Below are positions 36,295-48,489 of a stretch of DNA of 64,000 nucleotides, piece after piece (position 1 is the first letter of the stretch; each line of letters starts with the position of its first letter). Below the pieces are notes generated by a model. The model saw only the letters and a program-made list of their open reading frames with translations, was not told the origin of the DNA and did not search any database. A program made the translations under genes and the position numbers. The stretch is from positions 248,001-312,000 of the forward strand of contig JAACJM010000024.1 in NCBI GenBank assembly GCA_013368315.1, written 5' to 3'. Source of the stretch: Tetrapyrgos nigripes (lineage: Eukaryota; Basidiomycota; Agaricomycetes; Agaricales; Campanellaceae).

Positions 36295-37821
36295 ATGCTC
36301 TTCTTTCGACCATGGATACGACCAACTCTGCGTAGCTTTTCCACTTTTTCGGCCCGTCTTCAACAGCAAGATGGGTCTCGCATCTTGCGCGTCGTACAGA
36401 GGCTCATAGATGAGCGAGAGACCACTCGTTCACAAATCTCACAAGACATGTCTACTCCAGAGGATATAGCACGGCTTCGCAAGTTGAAGGAATCGGAACC
36501 ACTTCAAGAAGCTTGGGATGAATGGACCGAAGCCAACAAGGTCCTGAAAAAGCTCTATCTATATGCAAATGACACTGACAGAACCCGCAGTAGAACCTTG
36601 AAGACCTCAAACCACTTCTTAGTGACCCAGACCCTTCCATGCGTAGTCTAGCTAGTGAAGAATACGAGTCACTGGATGAAACGCGCAATAATCTCCTCCA
36701 AAACACATTTCCGTCATTACTCGTCCCGCCTTCTACAACCGCATCCCTCTCAGCACTGGTCGAATTGAAATCTGGTGCAGGAGGGATAGAGTCGTCACTG
36801 TTCCTTGCAGAATTGCTGAGGATGTATCTCAGATTTGCGACAAACAGTTCTTTTAAATCGACGATTGTTGCAGAGAATGAGAACGATGGCGGTGGAACGA
36901 AGGATGCTATTGTAGAGATTAAAGGCGAAGGCGCGTATGACGCGTTCCGTTGGGAAAGTGGTGTCCATCGTGTGCAGAGAGTGCCTGCCACAGATTCGGC
37001 TGGAAGGGTGCATACAAGTACAGTGGCGGTTATTGTAAGTCCAAATGCTTGCGTTCATGCCCCGAATCTAACTTCCCACAAAGGTTCTACCACTTCTAGA
37101 AGAGAAAGACGCTGAAAAAGAGGAACTATTCTCCATGAGCGACGTCAAAATCGAGGTGATGCGTGCTAGAGGTGCAGGTGGTCAGGTACGCCTCACTATG
37201 TCGATCTTCTAATACAGTTCCTCATGCCTATATTTTTATTTTGCAGCACGTTAACAAAACAGAATCTGCCGTTCGTCTGACACACATACCCTCTGGTATA
37301 ACTGTCTCTATGCAAGATGAACGCAGTCAACATCAAGTATGTCTTCTCTCCACATTCTCTATTGACTCATCCTCACCATCACGTACAGAACAAACGTCGG
37401 GCGTTCCAAGTCCTCACCGCACGACTAATGGACCAAAAAATCACACGCGAAATTGCTGAACGACGCGCTACCAGAAACAATCTCGTCAAAAGTGCTGATA
37501 GGAGTGAAAAGATACGGACTTACAACTACCCTCAGGTGTGTCTCTTCTTCCTCCTCCTCCTCCTCCTCGACCTTGTCTTCTTCGTTCTTCTTTCCTCACG
37601 TCTCATTCAAAAGTCTCCCTTTACCTCTAACTTCTGTGTATGTGCTTATCCTGACGATTACTTCTTATAGGAACGAGTCACAGACCACCGCATTGGAATG
37701 AGCCTTAGGAATCTCACGTCCGTTATGGAAGGCGACGCGCTACACGACTTTATCAGTGCATTGAAGAAGGATCATGAGGAGACGCAAGTGGAGGATATGC
37801 TTCGTGAAACAGAAGGCTGAT
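36295..37821 (+). CDS. MRF1: mitochondrial peptide chain release factor 1
   Basis: Six exons encode the factor that releases finished proteins from mitochondrial ribosomes at UAA/UAG. A presequence-like start ([20 protein letters not shown]) is rich in Arg and Ser with no acidic residues, as expected for mitochondrial import. The coiled N-terminal domain follows. The codon-recognition region includes [10 protein letters not shown] and the core block [18 protein letters not shown]. The catalytic GGQ loop RARGAGGQ has an intron directly after the Gln codon; the family motif [13 protein letters not shown] and [12 protein letters not shown] follow. The end is [10 protein letters not shown]. Introns are about 36,540-36,593, 37,036-37,082, 37,186-37,246, 37,337-37,387 and 37,536-37,670. 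The length of about 370 residues is normal. Confidence 0.93.
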
Positions 37822-38293
37822 TTCCTTGCTCGTCCAATTTTTGACTAAATGGGGCTGCATAATCTCCTTGCGTGCACGGATAGATCTAGATGAGTGCAAT
37901 ACTGGTACTACCAATACTACTGTTACATACTTCCTGCTATAACCACTAATTCAAGCTCAAGCGAAAAATACAAGCTTAATGAGAAGAGTGTCTTTACTAC
38001 AATAAGCTTCACGAGTTCAACAATTTCTCCGTCTCCTTCCTGCTCTGTCGCTTCTGCCTAATCCACTCACTGCCAACGAGCACCGACTCCACCAATACTG
38101 TGTAGCTATACTATAAAGGAGCCCTTCAATATGCCCATTCGAAATCTGAAGATCTGGCTCCACGAAGATACAAATCATCCATAGCACTCTTCAGCCTATC
38201 TCTTCTCGCAGTCGTACCGCCTCGAGAGAATGCCAAATACCAGCACTACCAGCACGGACATGACTGTTCACTGTAGGAGTAGTGGCATTGGAC
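37822..38293. terminator. convergent 3' spacer
   Basis: This lies between the stops of mRF1 (plus) and the CCCH gene (minus). No additional gene is visible; an open frame at 38,230-38,493 is antisense to the last exon of the CCCH gene. Confidence 0.35.
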
Positions 38294-39701
38294 TCAAGTG
38301 TATCTCAAATCCTCGGACCCGCTGGGTGCATGACGTCCACTGGGAGTACCCGCTTTATTCATGCGCTAGGAACAGTCAACAAGGAAACAAATCCCATAAC
38401 ATGAAAACACCATACCTGATTGTAACCAACAATCTCCAGACGAGAGTTATTGTGTCGTCCAAAATCCGGACCCGCAGTTACCGGAGCAGGTGACCTCGCA
38501 GCGATCTGTTCTTGCGCAGGCAACAAAACGCTGTTGTTCGCGAATGTGGGGTAGGCAGATTTATACTGTTGCTTCATTTCCGAGCCGTCCAAGACCGACG
38601 TATTGACGCGCAGCGTACCGGTCGGAGGTCGACTGCCGAATGGGAAGCCTGGAGGCAGAGTCTCGACAGGTGTAGACGAGGTCTCGGTGTTCTGATCCTG
38701 AGTGCGCTTCGCAGAGATACGCGCAAAAAATTTTGATAAAAGGCCAGAAGCGTCATTGGGGTCGCTGTTGGTGCTCTTAGATAGTGCATGTCCATCTGCG
38801 CGAGACGAGGGCGGAGGAACACTGTCCGCAGGAGGCTGTCCACCCACAGCGGCAGCTGAACTCGGAAGTTCGGTGTGTATGAAACAGCATCGTTTACCGT
38901 AAGGACACGATCCCGACACCCAAAAAGTCTGAAAACATTCTCATCAATCAATAAAACAGAAACAGCTGCCGCCGAAACAACTTACTCTGCAAATTTCAGT
39001 CTTATACTATGAACAAGGAAGAATGAGATTCAAATCATCTGGATATAAAAGGCATTGCTTACCTTGGGATGATGTGCAACCTCCCGAAGCTCCTCCTCTC
39101 CATGAGCAAATTGGCACTTGCTACCATATCGGCACGATCCCTTCTCTTCCCAACTACGACACAATTCCGTCTTGTACAAGCCAAGCTTTCGATTGTTGGC
39201 GCTAGGGCCACTACCTCCAGCCGTATTATCCGGACTGGGCATACCACCGTTTGATTGTTGACTTGGAACCATATACTGTGTCCAAGGTAAATGGGGGATA
39301 GGAATAGATGACGTCTCAATATTTTGCTCGTCTATGCTTATCGGCCATGCGTTCTTGCCCTCTTGCACCGTCAAAGTGTCGTCAAAGTGTGACATAGGTA
39401 TATTAGGTGCGGTTCGCTCTCTGAGACCGTACAGAGACTCGACTGGTGAGGCTGGGCTCGATGGGCTTGGGGACCCAGGTGGTGTGAACATTCCCGGTAT
39501 TGCTGACGGGGCTGGGATAGGAACTCGGAGACTACCTTTGGTCGTCCGTAAACTTCTCTTCCGTGCGTCTTCGCTCTCACTACTCTCTGCTGGTGATAAC
39601 GAGAATGCAGAACCCATGACTGAACCGGGTGTAGGTAGCGCGATATCAGCCCCAGGCTCCTTCAACGATCTCCTGTCTGCAGATACTGATGCTGAAGACA
39701 A
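38294..39701 (-). CDS. tandem CCCH zinc-finger RNA-binding protein (tristetraprolin type)
   Basis: The protein binds AU-rich elements in mRNA 3' ends, as do ZFP36, Zfs1 and Cth1/Cth2, and usually promotes decay. Both fingers are present with the family spacing C-x8-C-x5-C-x3-H. Finger one is [20 protein letters not shown] after the lead-in YKTEL (about 39,075-39,150). Finger two is [20 protein letters not shown] after YKTEI (38,890-39,000, split by two introns). A long Ser/Pro-rich N-terminus precedes them. The C-terminus ends SGSEDLRYT after a 50-nt intron (38,356-38,406). The start is uncertain. The frame stays open up to an acceptor at 39,877 and continues without a stop into the exons of the upstream gene; an independent start could be the ATG at about 39,618. 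Confidence 0.85.
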
Positions 39702-39876
39702 TTGCGGTACAGGGATGTCTTGTGCCTTCTGAGCATCAAAATGAGAGATATCTTCATCCTTATCATCGTCCTTTTCTTCTTCGCCCGAGTCAATGGCATG
39801 TACAGCAGCCAGCTTGATTTCAGCCAGTTGTTCACTCGGGTTTCTGGTCGTGGATGGTCCAACGAGATAGACCAGA

Positions 39877-41505
39877 CCTGCCCAGCGCTCAATGAAGATG
39901 AATAGAAATCCACATTTATTAGCATACCTTGCTGAAGGCTCGTTTGGTACCTCTCCTTAAGCCGAGTCTTCAAGATGTTTTCGCTAGGAAATTCTTCATC
40001 TGTCTACCATTATCTCTTTCTCAGTATCCAGCTCCACGCTTTGGGTTAATTCAGGTCTGCTTACCTCTTCCACCAAAGTAAACCAGTCCTTATCATGTGT
40101 GAGGGCAGCGGAGGCGTCAGGATGCTGTAGGTTATATGAGAGCATGCAATTTCACTGACGTTGTCACTCGTACCGTTTCCAGCATACACGAATTGATGAT
40201 GTTTGAAGGGTGATACGCCTACTTGCTAATTTCAGCACAGTGAACACAGATAGGAGTCAGAAATACCTCGTTTGGGATATTATCTGGCTCTGAGTCAAGT
40301 ATACTGGAGCCTCTAGATTCCGAGTCACTTGAATCGTCAGATGGGTACTGAGTCTCTTCTTCCTGCATGCCACCTGAGCTTAGTGCTGGATGTGATCCCG
40401 AACTGCCCTGAGACGATGAAGGATCTCGGCGAAGCCGATCTCCTCTGAAGACCAAGTTCTTGGATTTGTCATCAGTTACATCCCTGAGCTGTATAGGACG
40501 TTTCTTGCTAAACAGTCTCGATGTATGATTGAACATGATCTTGTAGCCACGAATGAACACAGACAAGTTTTTGAGTCTGTGCTCAGGTCTCGATGCACCA
40601 GTGGAAGGTGTGTGCATTGTTGACGAACTGAATGACATTGCTAACTTGCCCAAATCGCCGTTCGCCAAAATTGGGGAGGCGACGCGCAAAGATATCGAGG
40701 CTTCCCCGGAGTGATGCTGGAAAGACATGTTCTCGTAAGAATGGGTTTTGTCATAGCCCGTGATGATGTATATATCGCCATTGTATACGTCGATGTTTGT
40801 GCCCAGCCTCTCAAAGTACTGATACCATGACTCCACGTTCTGCACGACATAGTCGCGAATAGCTGGGAGACCGTCGTAATCCACACGATATGCTCCTTCG
40901 GGAAGTAATAGGGCAGCTCCTCGAGAGCGTAGGAAATGGACCTCAACCCCGACTCCAGGTCCAACAATTGCACCACTGTAGTGATCCCCGGGCCGTCAAT
41001 CATCATCGAATACGTATAAGCATATGCACACGCACGGAGGCAAAGCTGTCCCATCAACTGCAAGCTTGATCTCTCGCGTATGTTTGCTATAAATGGGTGT
41101 CTGGGTATGACAATCGGCGGTCCAAAGTTGATCACGGTGAAATTTTAGAGTTGCAAAACCTGGGGGAACACCATAAGGGACTCGTGTATTGACAGGATCG
41201 TTTTCTGGTAGGAAGATGTTGAACAAAGTCACGAAACCATGTTTAGTAGCCAAGCCAACGTCTCCAATCCGGATACCCTCCGCGTAGAGATTTGGCACAA
41301 TACCCATTGCACTGTATTCAGGGGGAGTAGAGTTGCGATAGATATCCCAAGGAATACCATCGCGAGGGTTATTGATGTCTTCCTCTCTGACAATCCGGGT
41401 ACGTAATCTGTCTTCTTGGTTGGGTTCAGGGAGCCAGAGAGGATAGCCAAGTTTATGATGTAAAAGCAAACGGGCGTAAGTGTCTTGAGTGGGATAGCTT
41501 GTCAT
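39877..41505 (-). CDS. Agaricomycete-specific family protein of unknown function
   Basis: Five exons starting [20 protein letters not shown] read through with agreeing phases. Recognisable family blocks are [38 protein letters not shown] and [20 protein letters not shown]. These are followed by [31 protein letters not shown], and near the C-terminus [26 protein letters not shown] and [14 protein letters not shown] have seen this block order in many mushroom proteins, but no biochemical role is known to me. No stop codon follows the last block. The frame passes the splice site at 39,877 straight into the tandem CCCH protein, so the two may be one fused gene or a read-through of neighbours. Confidence 0.7.
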
Positions 41506-42031
41506 GGCGAGACAGAACTGCAGGTTAAGGCATTCCAAGGACCTTCGAGTATATGTAGAGCCAGATTACAAGGCTGTTCATTGCTGTCAAGGCAAATATA
41601 GTCAGCGTTCGAGTTGATGGAGATATCAAATGACCGGGACGCCTACCCACTTTTTTTTTTACCGTTCTAAGTTGACTTCCACCATGTACAGCTGCGGCGA
41701 GAAGTAATTACAAAGGCACCGAATGAAAATGCTCAATTTCTCTAAAATAAATAAAATGTACTAGCGTAGCAGGAATACACGTAAGTACCTCTTAGACCAG
41801 CTGAGGATGAACTTCTCACTGACTAGGTATCATCTCAGAGAATGAGAACGAAGGTTGTGAGGCCAAGAACGCCGCTGAAATCTGAAAAGTGATGTCCAGC
41901 TTCTTGAGGTGCTCTTGACAAGTAAGAGGCAAGGACTGCACATGAGCACACCGTCATGCGAGACCACAGTCCTAGCGAGATAAGTATCAAAAACCAGCAC
42001 TTATTGGGATTTAACGCCTTATCACAATATC
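41506..42031. other. divergent intergenic region
   Basis: This is the spacer between the minus-strand family gene and the plus-strand methyltransferase. An upstream plus-strand ATG at 41,956 opens a short frame that does not join the methyltransferase. No repeat or element is evident. Confidence 0.3.
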
Positions 42032-42981
42032 ATGAAACAAGTCGACCCCAAGGAAATCGCCAAACTCTGCCTCCACCTCGAAAACCACTACAAAACCCAA
42101 CTCCAATCAACAGAGCACAGATGGGCTATCGTCTCTCAGTGGGATATTCCTGAGGATTCACGGGTATTAGAGTTGGGATGTGGTCAAGGAGATTGTACAG
42201 CTGTCCTTGCAGATCTTGTTGGACCTAATGGGCATGTTACGGCTGTTGATCCAGGTGCGCCTGATTATGGTGAGTCTATCAGTACATTGTTCTCCGTTGA
42301 AAAGATTCATGACTGCAATGTACCTTCAACTGATTTTTTGATCCGAATTCAGGCGGTCCCTTCACTCTCGGACAAGCCCAAGTTCATCTCTCATCTGGTC
42401 CTCTCGGAGAAAGCATCTCCTGGAAACGCGCTTTCCCCATCGAATTTCTCAATTCTGATGAGAGCGGAGAGTACGACATCGCCGTCTTAGTCCTCTGTAC
42501 TTGGTACTTCTCCACCCCTTCCATCCTCACCGAGACACTGTCCGCCCTCAACAAGAAAGCCAAACGAATCCTCATCGCAGAATGGGATCTATCTTCAGGA
42601 AAGCCCTCGACGAATGCGCATGTCTTAGCTGTATTAACCCAAGCAGCATTGGAGGTTCGGAAAGAGGAAACTGTATCCAACGTCCGGACGTTGTTTACAC
42701 CTTCAACTATCGAAGCTGCTGCTTCTGAAGCGGGGTTAAAGTTGGAGAAGGCTTCAGTGTTGGATACGGCAGATGATGTTTTGGACGGGTATTGGGAAGT
42801 TCTGGCGGTGAAGGATGAGGGGTTCGTGAAGCAGATTGAAAAGTTTGTTCAGAATGAGAGGGAGAGGTATTTGGTCAAGTCGATGAGAGAGGCGTTGCTG
42901 GGCGCTCTTAAGGACGTAGGTGGTCCCAAAAATGTCAAATCTATGGGAGTTTGGTGTGGTAGTTTCGTCAGAGCCCAATAG
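42032..42981 (+). CDS. class I SAM-dependent methyltransferase
   Basis: Two exons joined by a short intron (about 42,269-42,352) encode about 285 residues. Motif I is VLELGCGQGDCTAVLADLVG; motif II ends TAVDPGAPDYG; a strand and acidic residue typical of motif III appear in YDIAVLVLCTWYFS, and IAEWDL follows. The C-terminal half is helical with a conserved-looking DVLDGYWEVLAVKD and ends SMGVWCGSFVRAQ. The substrate is unknown; similar fungal proteins are annotated only as methyltransferase domain proteins. The N-terminus MKQVDPKEIAKLCLHLENHY has no targeting signal. Confidence 0.82.
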
Positions 42982-43429
42982 GTTCTTCAAAACACGAAAA
43001 TCTTCCGTTATATGCATGAAAGTTCATAAGTCAATATTGCAACTACAGATATATAAACAACTATTGCAAAGACTGGGTATACAGAAACTTCAAACTATAC
43101 TAAGACATACGACAAATGACGACAGCAAAGTGACAGGGAGCATAAGATGGAAATAAGATGAGTACTAGTAAACAAAGCTCGCAGAGCTAGGGGTTTGACA
43201 AGGGAAATCCGAAAGGCGATGCCAAATAGATAACCAACTAGGGGGACAGCAGACGGTAAACAAATACCATGTTGCAAAGGTGACAGCAATAGATAGCAGG
43301 TGAAAGCTAAACGACAGCGAAACAAAGCAAAAGGCCAATACGAGCAAGGACTCGGACAATTCCACGGCAGAAGAAAATTTGCCTGAAAGTCGATAGAATA
43401 AATGTCTGCAGCAGTGTTCAGTATTGCCT

Positions 43430-45416
43430 GCGTTGCGAAGTGCTGGGATGGCCAGGTCGACTCGCTATGAGGAGATGGAGATCATCATTCGTCCGTTGAT
43501 TATTTGAAAAGAACCAGATACTTACATTGGCCAGAGGTATAATAGGGATAAGATGGAGGAGGAGGAGGCGAGCCCGGTGGAGGCGCATGATGACCATACG
43601 CCATTGGAGAGCCGTAACCCATGGTAGTCGTAGGGGCGTAGTTTGCATGTGGGGGTGGGTAGTTTGGAGCGGGGTAAGCACCTGAGTATATCTAGCCTGA
43701 GCGGTGATTCTCTAGAATGCATATGGCTGACTGACCGTTCAAACCATAATTGTGACTATATCCATGTGTAGGGTGAGCGGGTTGATGATACCCAGGAACA
43801 TTAGGTCCAGTCGCAACATACGGTGGCTGAGCTGGTCCAGTCATGGAGAGCACTGCATATATATATTCCTTAGCGTGCAGAAGACTTAAAAAAAATAAGA
43901 GACAACTAACCAGGTCCAGTGGCAGGCGGAACAGCTCCCGTCGTATTTCTTGAACGATGGCCAACAACGGCTGGATGCAAGGGAGAGCTGAGTTCCGACG
44001 ACAAGAGAGGATTGTATCAGTGGTATGAACCTTGTAAAGCCCGCGTGTACTCGGGTGTAGGCCGAGAGGGCATTTCGATGGCCCCCTCGCTTCTGTCAGT
44101 GACATGAAATGTCGTTTCCCGGACATCAGCACGCCGACTATTGCTAAACAGGTGCACATCTCGCTCTCCGTGGCTGGCGTCTCTACGAAGTTGGGACGCT
44201 GTCATGATCTATCATGAGGTAGCTGAGTCGAGATGGAGGTAGAGGATACACTCACCGTCTCTCTTGTCCTGGATCAGGGACCTCGGGTCTTGAGCAGTGT
44301 GATCTGCAAATACAGTATCGTCGGCGTCGCTGGGACAGTAGTCAACCCTCTTACTCACTTTGACCGGCTCCTGGACCAGGAAAACCTATCAAAGTCGCAT
44401 ATAAGATACGGGATTAATAAGAGATGTAAAGACACTTACTTGAGGCTGATCCAGGTTGTGATTGATGGACGTGGTGGACGCGGTCCCTGTCGGTTCCTGT
44501 TCGAAGGACGGAGACTTGTGACAGACGAGACTCGTTGCTGCCATCGAAAAAATGGGTCTGTCCAAGGGGTTCACTACTAGTGCTTCGACGAGACAACAAG
44601 GATCCTCTCTTCGGTCCAGGCATGGTACTAGCTCTGGGGTTGTGGAGAGGGTGGCGAGGCAGGCCAGCTAGAATTAGAACGGTTTTTAACTGATGCCTCT
44701 GAGATCGACAATATTCCGAACCTATATTACCTCGTGAACCTTCATAGCTTTGGCTAGCCCATGTATGATGTTTTCTCATGTCTATAAACAGCAAATATGG
44801 TCAAGAAGCTGCTGACATGCGGAAGCAGACTTGCTCACCTGGAAATCCGTTATCTCGTAATTCTTCTGGCGCCCAAGCATCAACATGCCTGTTTTCGTTC
44901 AATGCAGAAACATAGCCCGGCCCAGTCGTATGATCTGTGGCAAAACTGGGTTTGATATCCCATGCTGGGTGTACCAGATTTGGGTTCATTTGGTTGGATA
45001 ATACCTGGACATGTTGGAAGCCCTTGATAGCGGTGACATCGGAATCTACCATATTGACGCTGGCGCTACCTGCGAGTACGGACATCCCTGCATGTTCATT
45101 GACTGCTTCCTCGTCTTAGATTAGGTTAGGACAAGGAAGAAAGACGGCTCGGTCGCGTTTGCTCACCATGATCAGAATCGGATTCATTTAACATTGGCGC
45201 TTCCGACTGAGTTGCGGCAAAAGGTGGGTGGAATTGCGACATTTCATCCTGCCGACGCGTGTGTCGAGAAAAACCGTAATTTTGATTGGGATCCGGCCTG
45301 TAATCTCTTTCAAAGATTATTTTGCTTTGGGAACCAGCGACCGTAAATGAAGAACGCAGTGTTTGAACGTCGGAGCTATTGCTGAAGATGTCAACGGGAC
45401 CCCCGCTAGGTTGCAT
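43430..45416 (-). CDS. NSS-motif protein with Pro/Tyr-rich tail (unknown)
   Basis: Eight or more exons can be chained on the minus strand from MQPSGGPVDIFSNSSDVQ. Two short modules share the pattern D-V-x-x-F-x-N-S then F-x-V about 15 residues later. One is VDIFSNSSDVQ..SSFTVAGSQ in the first exon (45,340-45,416). The other is DVHLFSNSRRADVRETTFHV near 44,110-44,180, followed by EGAIEMPSRPTPEYTRALQ. The C-terminal exons (43,515-43,990) are rich in Pro, Tyr, Gly and His (PPYVATGPNVPGYHQPAHP, SPPPPPSYPYY). The same EGAIEMP..PTPE block occurs in the gene at 46,803-47,807. Motifs of this 'NSS' type precede NACHT and other domains in many mushroom proteins, but none is present here. The function is unknown and the 3' end is uncertain. 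Confidence 0.5.
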
Positions 45417-46802
45417 GATGGTCAGAGATGATGGTCTCGATCAAGTCTCGATTGCTGAACACGAGGTTAGGACAAGCACCTGTTTCGTATTGAGCGCTTT
45501 ACAAACTAGTGACTTATTCCAGATTCATTGCAATGTCTCACCGTCGGGTGCCTTAGATCTCCAGAGCTTTGCATTTGGTGTGATCCATAAAAAACCAGTT
45601 AACAGCAAAGTCTGAGATGGCAAGGAAAGACCCGAAGAACGGAAGCGCTTACCATCATTTTGTTAGTGGACTGGAGATCGTTGGAAAAGCGTGTTAGGTG
45701 ACATCTCAGGGAGGATAGGATATGCCGGCACCCGGATGGAAGAGGAAAAGTTGTTTTGACTTGGTTTTGACTGACATACTATTTTCTACCAGGAAGCTGG
45801 CCATTTGCAGATTATCTCCTTTTCTATGACCATTGGGCTGGCTTTGGGGTGTCTGGTAGATGGATTATCGACCAGTGCACACTGATGAAAGAGCTTGTTC
45901 AACAGTTCAGCGTCGGTAACTGGTGCGCGAGATACCTGTCAAAGGAGGGGCCGAAATTCCGAAATGACGCGTTTTCCTTAATTGTGCTTCCCACGCCCGA
46001 CAACAGCGAGCACAACTCAACGACGACTGTACCATTCCGCAACTTTTTATACCGAGCATATTTCTATATGCAAAAGGTATATACGACATGAGTTAGAATG
46101 ATTTCAGCAGGTTCTTCTGTTGCTGGGCTAGAGCAGGTGGCCAGGTACTCAGTTTTGGCCAAATTCGCACTTGCGTCGTGAAAATATTCGCTGTTCCACA
46201 ACATCTGTTTCCACAGTTCTAGCGGTCATATCAGGCAATGTGCAAGAAGCCACACTTTGTAACGGGCACAAAATCGAAGAGTAAGGGTGAGTTGCGGCGC
46301 TGTAATTTCAGAAAAACCGGATGGTGGCCAGGTACCTGATTATAAATAGTAATCTAATTTTCGGGCAATCGGACTAATTTGATCATTTTTCATTTTTGTA
46401 ACACTGGGGGCAAGGGTCCCTATTCTGATCGAGAAAAGTGTAGGCAAAAGAATGAGAAAAATGAGGCAATTCAGTAACTCAATTGTTTCACTCTTTTATC
46501 ACCACTTTTCTCAGTCACAAAAGATGCCATTGCCTGCAGTGTATATATAATGTCCGACATACAAAAATTCGATACATAATTGTCAACTAGGAGAGTTCAG
46601 ATAGCCCAGAGTCAGTAGCCTAGCGCCGACCGCTGTGATCATATAGCCAGTATGAAAAGGAGAACAGGGCCAAAAAGAAACAGATGAAACGACAGTCTGG
46701 GAGGAATATGCCTTGCATACATATCTCGTAAAAGATGGTCGAATCTGATGTTATAATCCTACACCTCACTGCCTCTCCAGTATGCATTTGAACCAGTTGC
46801 CC
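45417..46802. other. intergenic, 1.4 kb
   Basis: No gene is supported. An imperfect inverted repeat lies around 46,430-46,525 (GAGAAAAGTG and CACTTTTCTC as outer arms). The surrounding DNA is AT-rich. Short open frames are unremarkable. Confidence 0.35.
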
Positions 46803-47807
46803 TTAAAGAGACCGATAGGAACGAATGACTGCAGTTGATAAACGTGAGTACCCGGTAGATCAGAAATATTTTCGTAAAATGTCCATACCTTCCAAAGCTT
46901 GCAAAAATTCAGGTGTAGGGCAAGCTGGCATCTCGATGGCACCTACACATTCGTCCATGACATAGAAAGATGTGTCTGTGACGCGAGCTCCAGAACTATT
47001 AGTGAAAAAATTGACGTCTTGTCCTTGAGGTGGAGGTTCTTCCAGTTCCGCTGTTTGAGAGGAGTCAGCATTCAGACAGTGGTAGACAAGAACAGTTCGG
47101 ACTCACTCGGAACATTATCATGTATCTCCCATGGCGTACCATCGTTCTGGAAGTCTGCGCAGACGTCAATAGATTGTAGGTAGCCTAGCTACGGGGACTC
47201 ACTGGCTCCTTGGGAGTATGCCCCGGGAGAGCCAAATACAGGATTGACACACAGTCCGCATCTCACAAAAGAGAAGTTCTCCAGGCTAGCTTGTGTACTT
47301 CCGGTGAAAAAGTTGACCCGGTCTATTGGTGGCAATCCTTGACGCGGAAAATAATCCTCTGTTCACATACTTAGTCGCAACAAGTAAGGCAGAGCCAAAG
47401 ACACAAACGTCTGCTCTCGTATGAAGGCCCTCGACTCCTTGGTGTACGCCTTTGGTTTCTTCTCCGTCGCCCTGGGGATTGCGTAAGATAGAACTGATCG
47501 AGAAGATGGTAGGCGCACATACTTCGGCGTCCACCCTGAGGTCGAGTTCGTACTTCTGATTCGGTCGCAAGACTTCCGATATTGGCGTGGCGCTCTAAAA
47601 AGAGAAAGTCAGAACTAGGTCTACGCAGCAAATGATCAACCATTTACCTGAACACTGAGCCATCCTGACATCCACACCGGGCAGATGAGAGGATGAACAT
47701 GTTTCGGAATGGAATTGTTCTTCACAAAACCCAGGAGGTTTCTGAGAATTCGCGGATTCCTCGAAGTCATTGCGATCCAGGTTGCTTTCTTTCGCTTCAG
47801 GAAGCAT
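46803..47807 (-). CDS. NSS-motif protein, paralogue of the 43-45 kb gene
   Basis: About six short exons chain on the minus strand from MLPEAKESNLDRNDFEESA. Segments include LRPNQKYELDLRVDAE, GVEGLHTRADVCVFGSALL, a Cys pair in NFSFVRCGLCVNPVFGSPG, and DGTPWEIHDNVP. The module QGQDVNFFTNSSGARVTDTS then leads to FYVMDECVGAIEMPACPTPE and FLQALE, before the end IRSYRSL. The NSS module and the adjoining GAIEMP..PTPE block match the neighbouring gene in sequence and order, so the two are related. No enzymatic motif is seen. Boundaries of the middle exons (around 47,240-47,400) are uncertain. Confidence 0.45.
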
Positions 47808-48489
47808 CCTAAGTAGGCGTTGCGTTCTCAAAACGCAGGAGCGTTCTTTTATCTATTCTGCTGAGCGTCTCGTCACGACTGAAAACCTAATGCACACCTC
47901 GTACAGCCGTGACTGCAGTCACAGCCGGGATTGATGTACACCAATGTACACTGGATACCCAAAGAAGCCATCCACAACTATCTGGGGACTGTGCCCTGAT
48001 TTCAGCGTCAAATTGATTCTGCACCGTAACACCGATTTGAAGTCGCCTGTGCATTGGATCCGACGTTCCTTTCGTGGCTGCTGAAGTGTTGTAGGGATTG
48101 TAGAGTCGTGTGGAGAAGGCGAGCGTCTAACCTTATGCTAGTGCCTGTGTGGTAGCGTGCGTAACGGGAGAAGATACTAGTCGCATGATCATGATCCTGT
48201 GTCCATGAAACCGAACGGAGCGCTGGAGAGAGAACCATGGGAAGCTCTAGAGGACTCAACAGCATATCTGGAAGGCTGGAAAACGTTTGAGGGTGGAGTG
48301 TTGGAGAAGTAAGGTGCTTTATAGCCTCCTTCGGAATGATGATGGCTAAAGTAAAAACTACAGGACATGACGGAGTTGAAAATTTGACATAGCCACCGAG
48401 CTTGACTTAGGCCTGTCCGACGGTACGTTTAAATTTTGCTATATCTGCACACTGTGTAGTTCTTCTTTCATTACGTAAGATCTATCACC
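47808..48489. other. divergent intergenic region with 14-bp palindrome
   Basis: A perfect palindrome GTGACTGCAGTCAC lies at 47,909-47,922, followed by TGTACA repeated near 47,935 and 47,946. They sit about 100 bp upstream of the minus-strand gene and could be regulatory sites. No gene is supported in the remainder. Confidence 0.3.

Noticed and set aside
46430..46525. Hairpin as a MITE or terminator
   Set aside because: The inverted arms match only for about 10 bp at the ends, with many mismatches inside, and no target duplication is visible.
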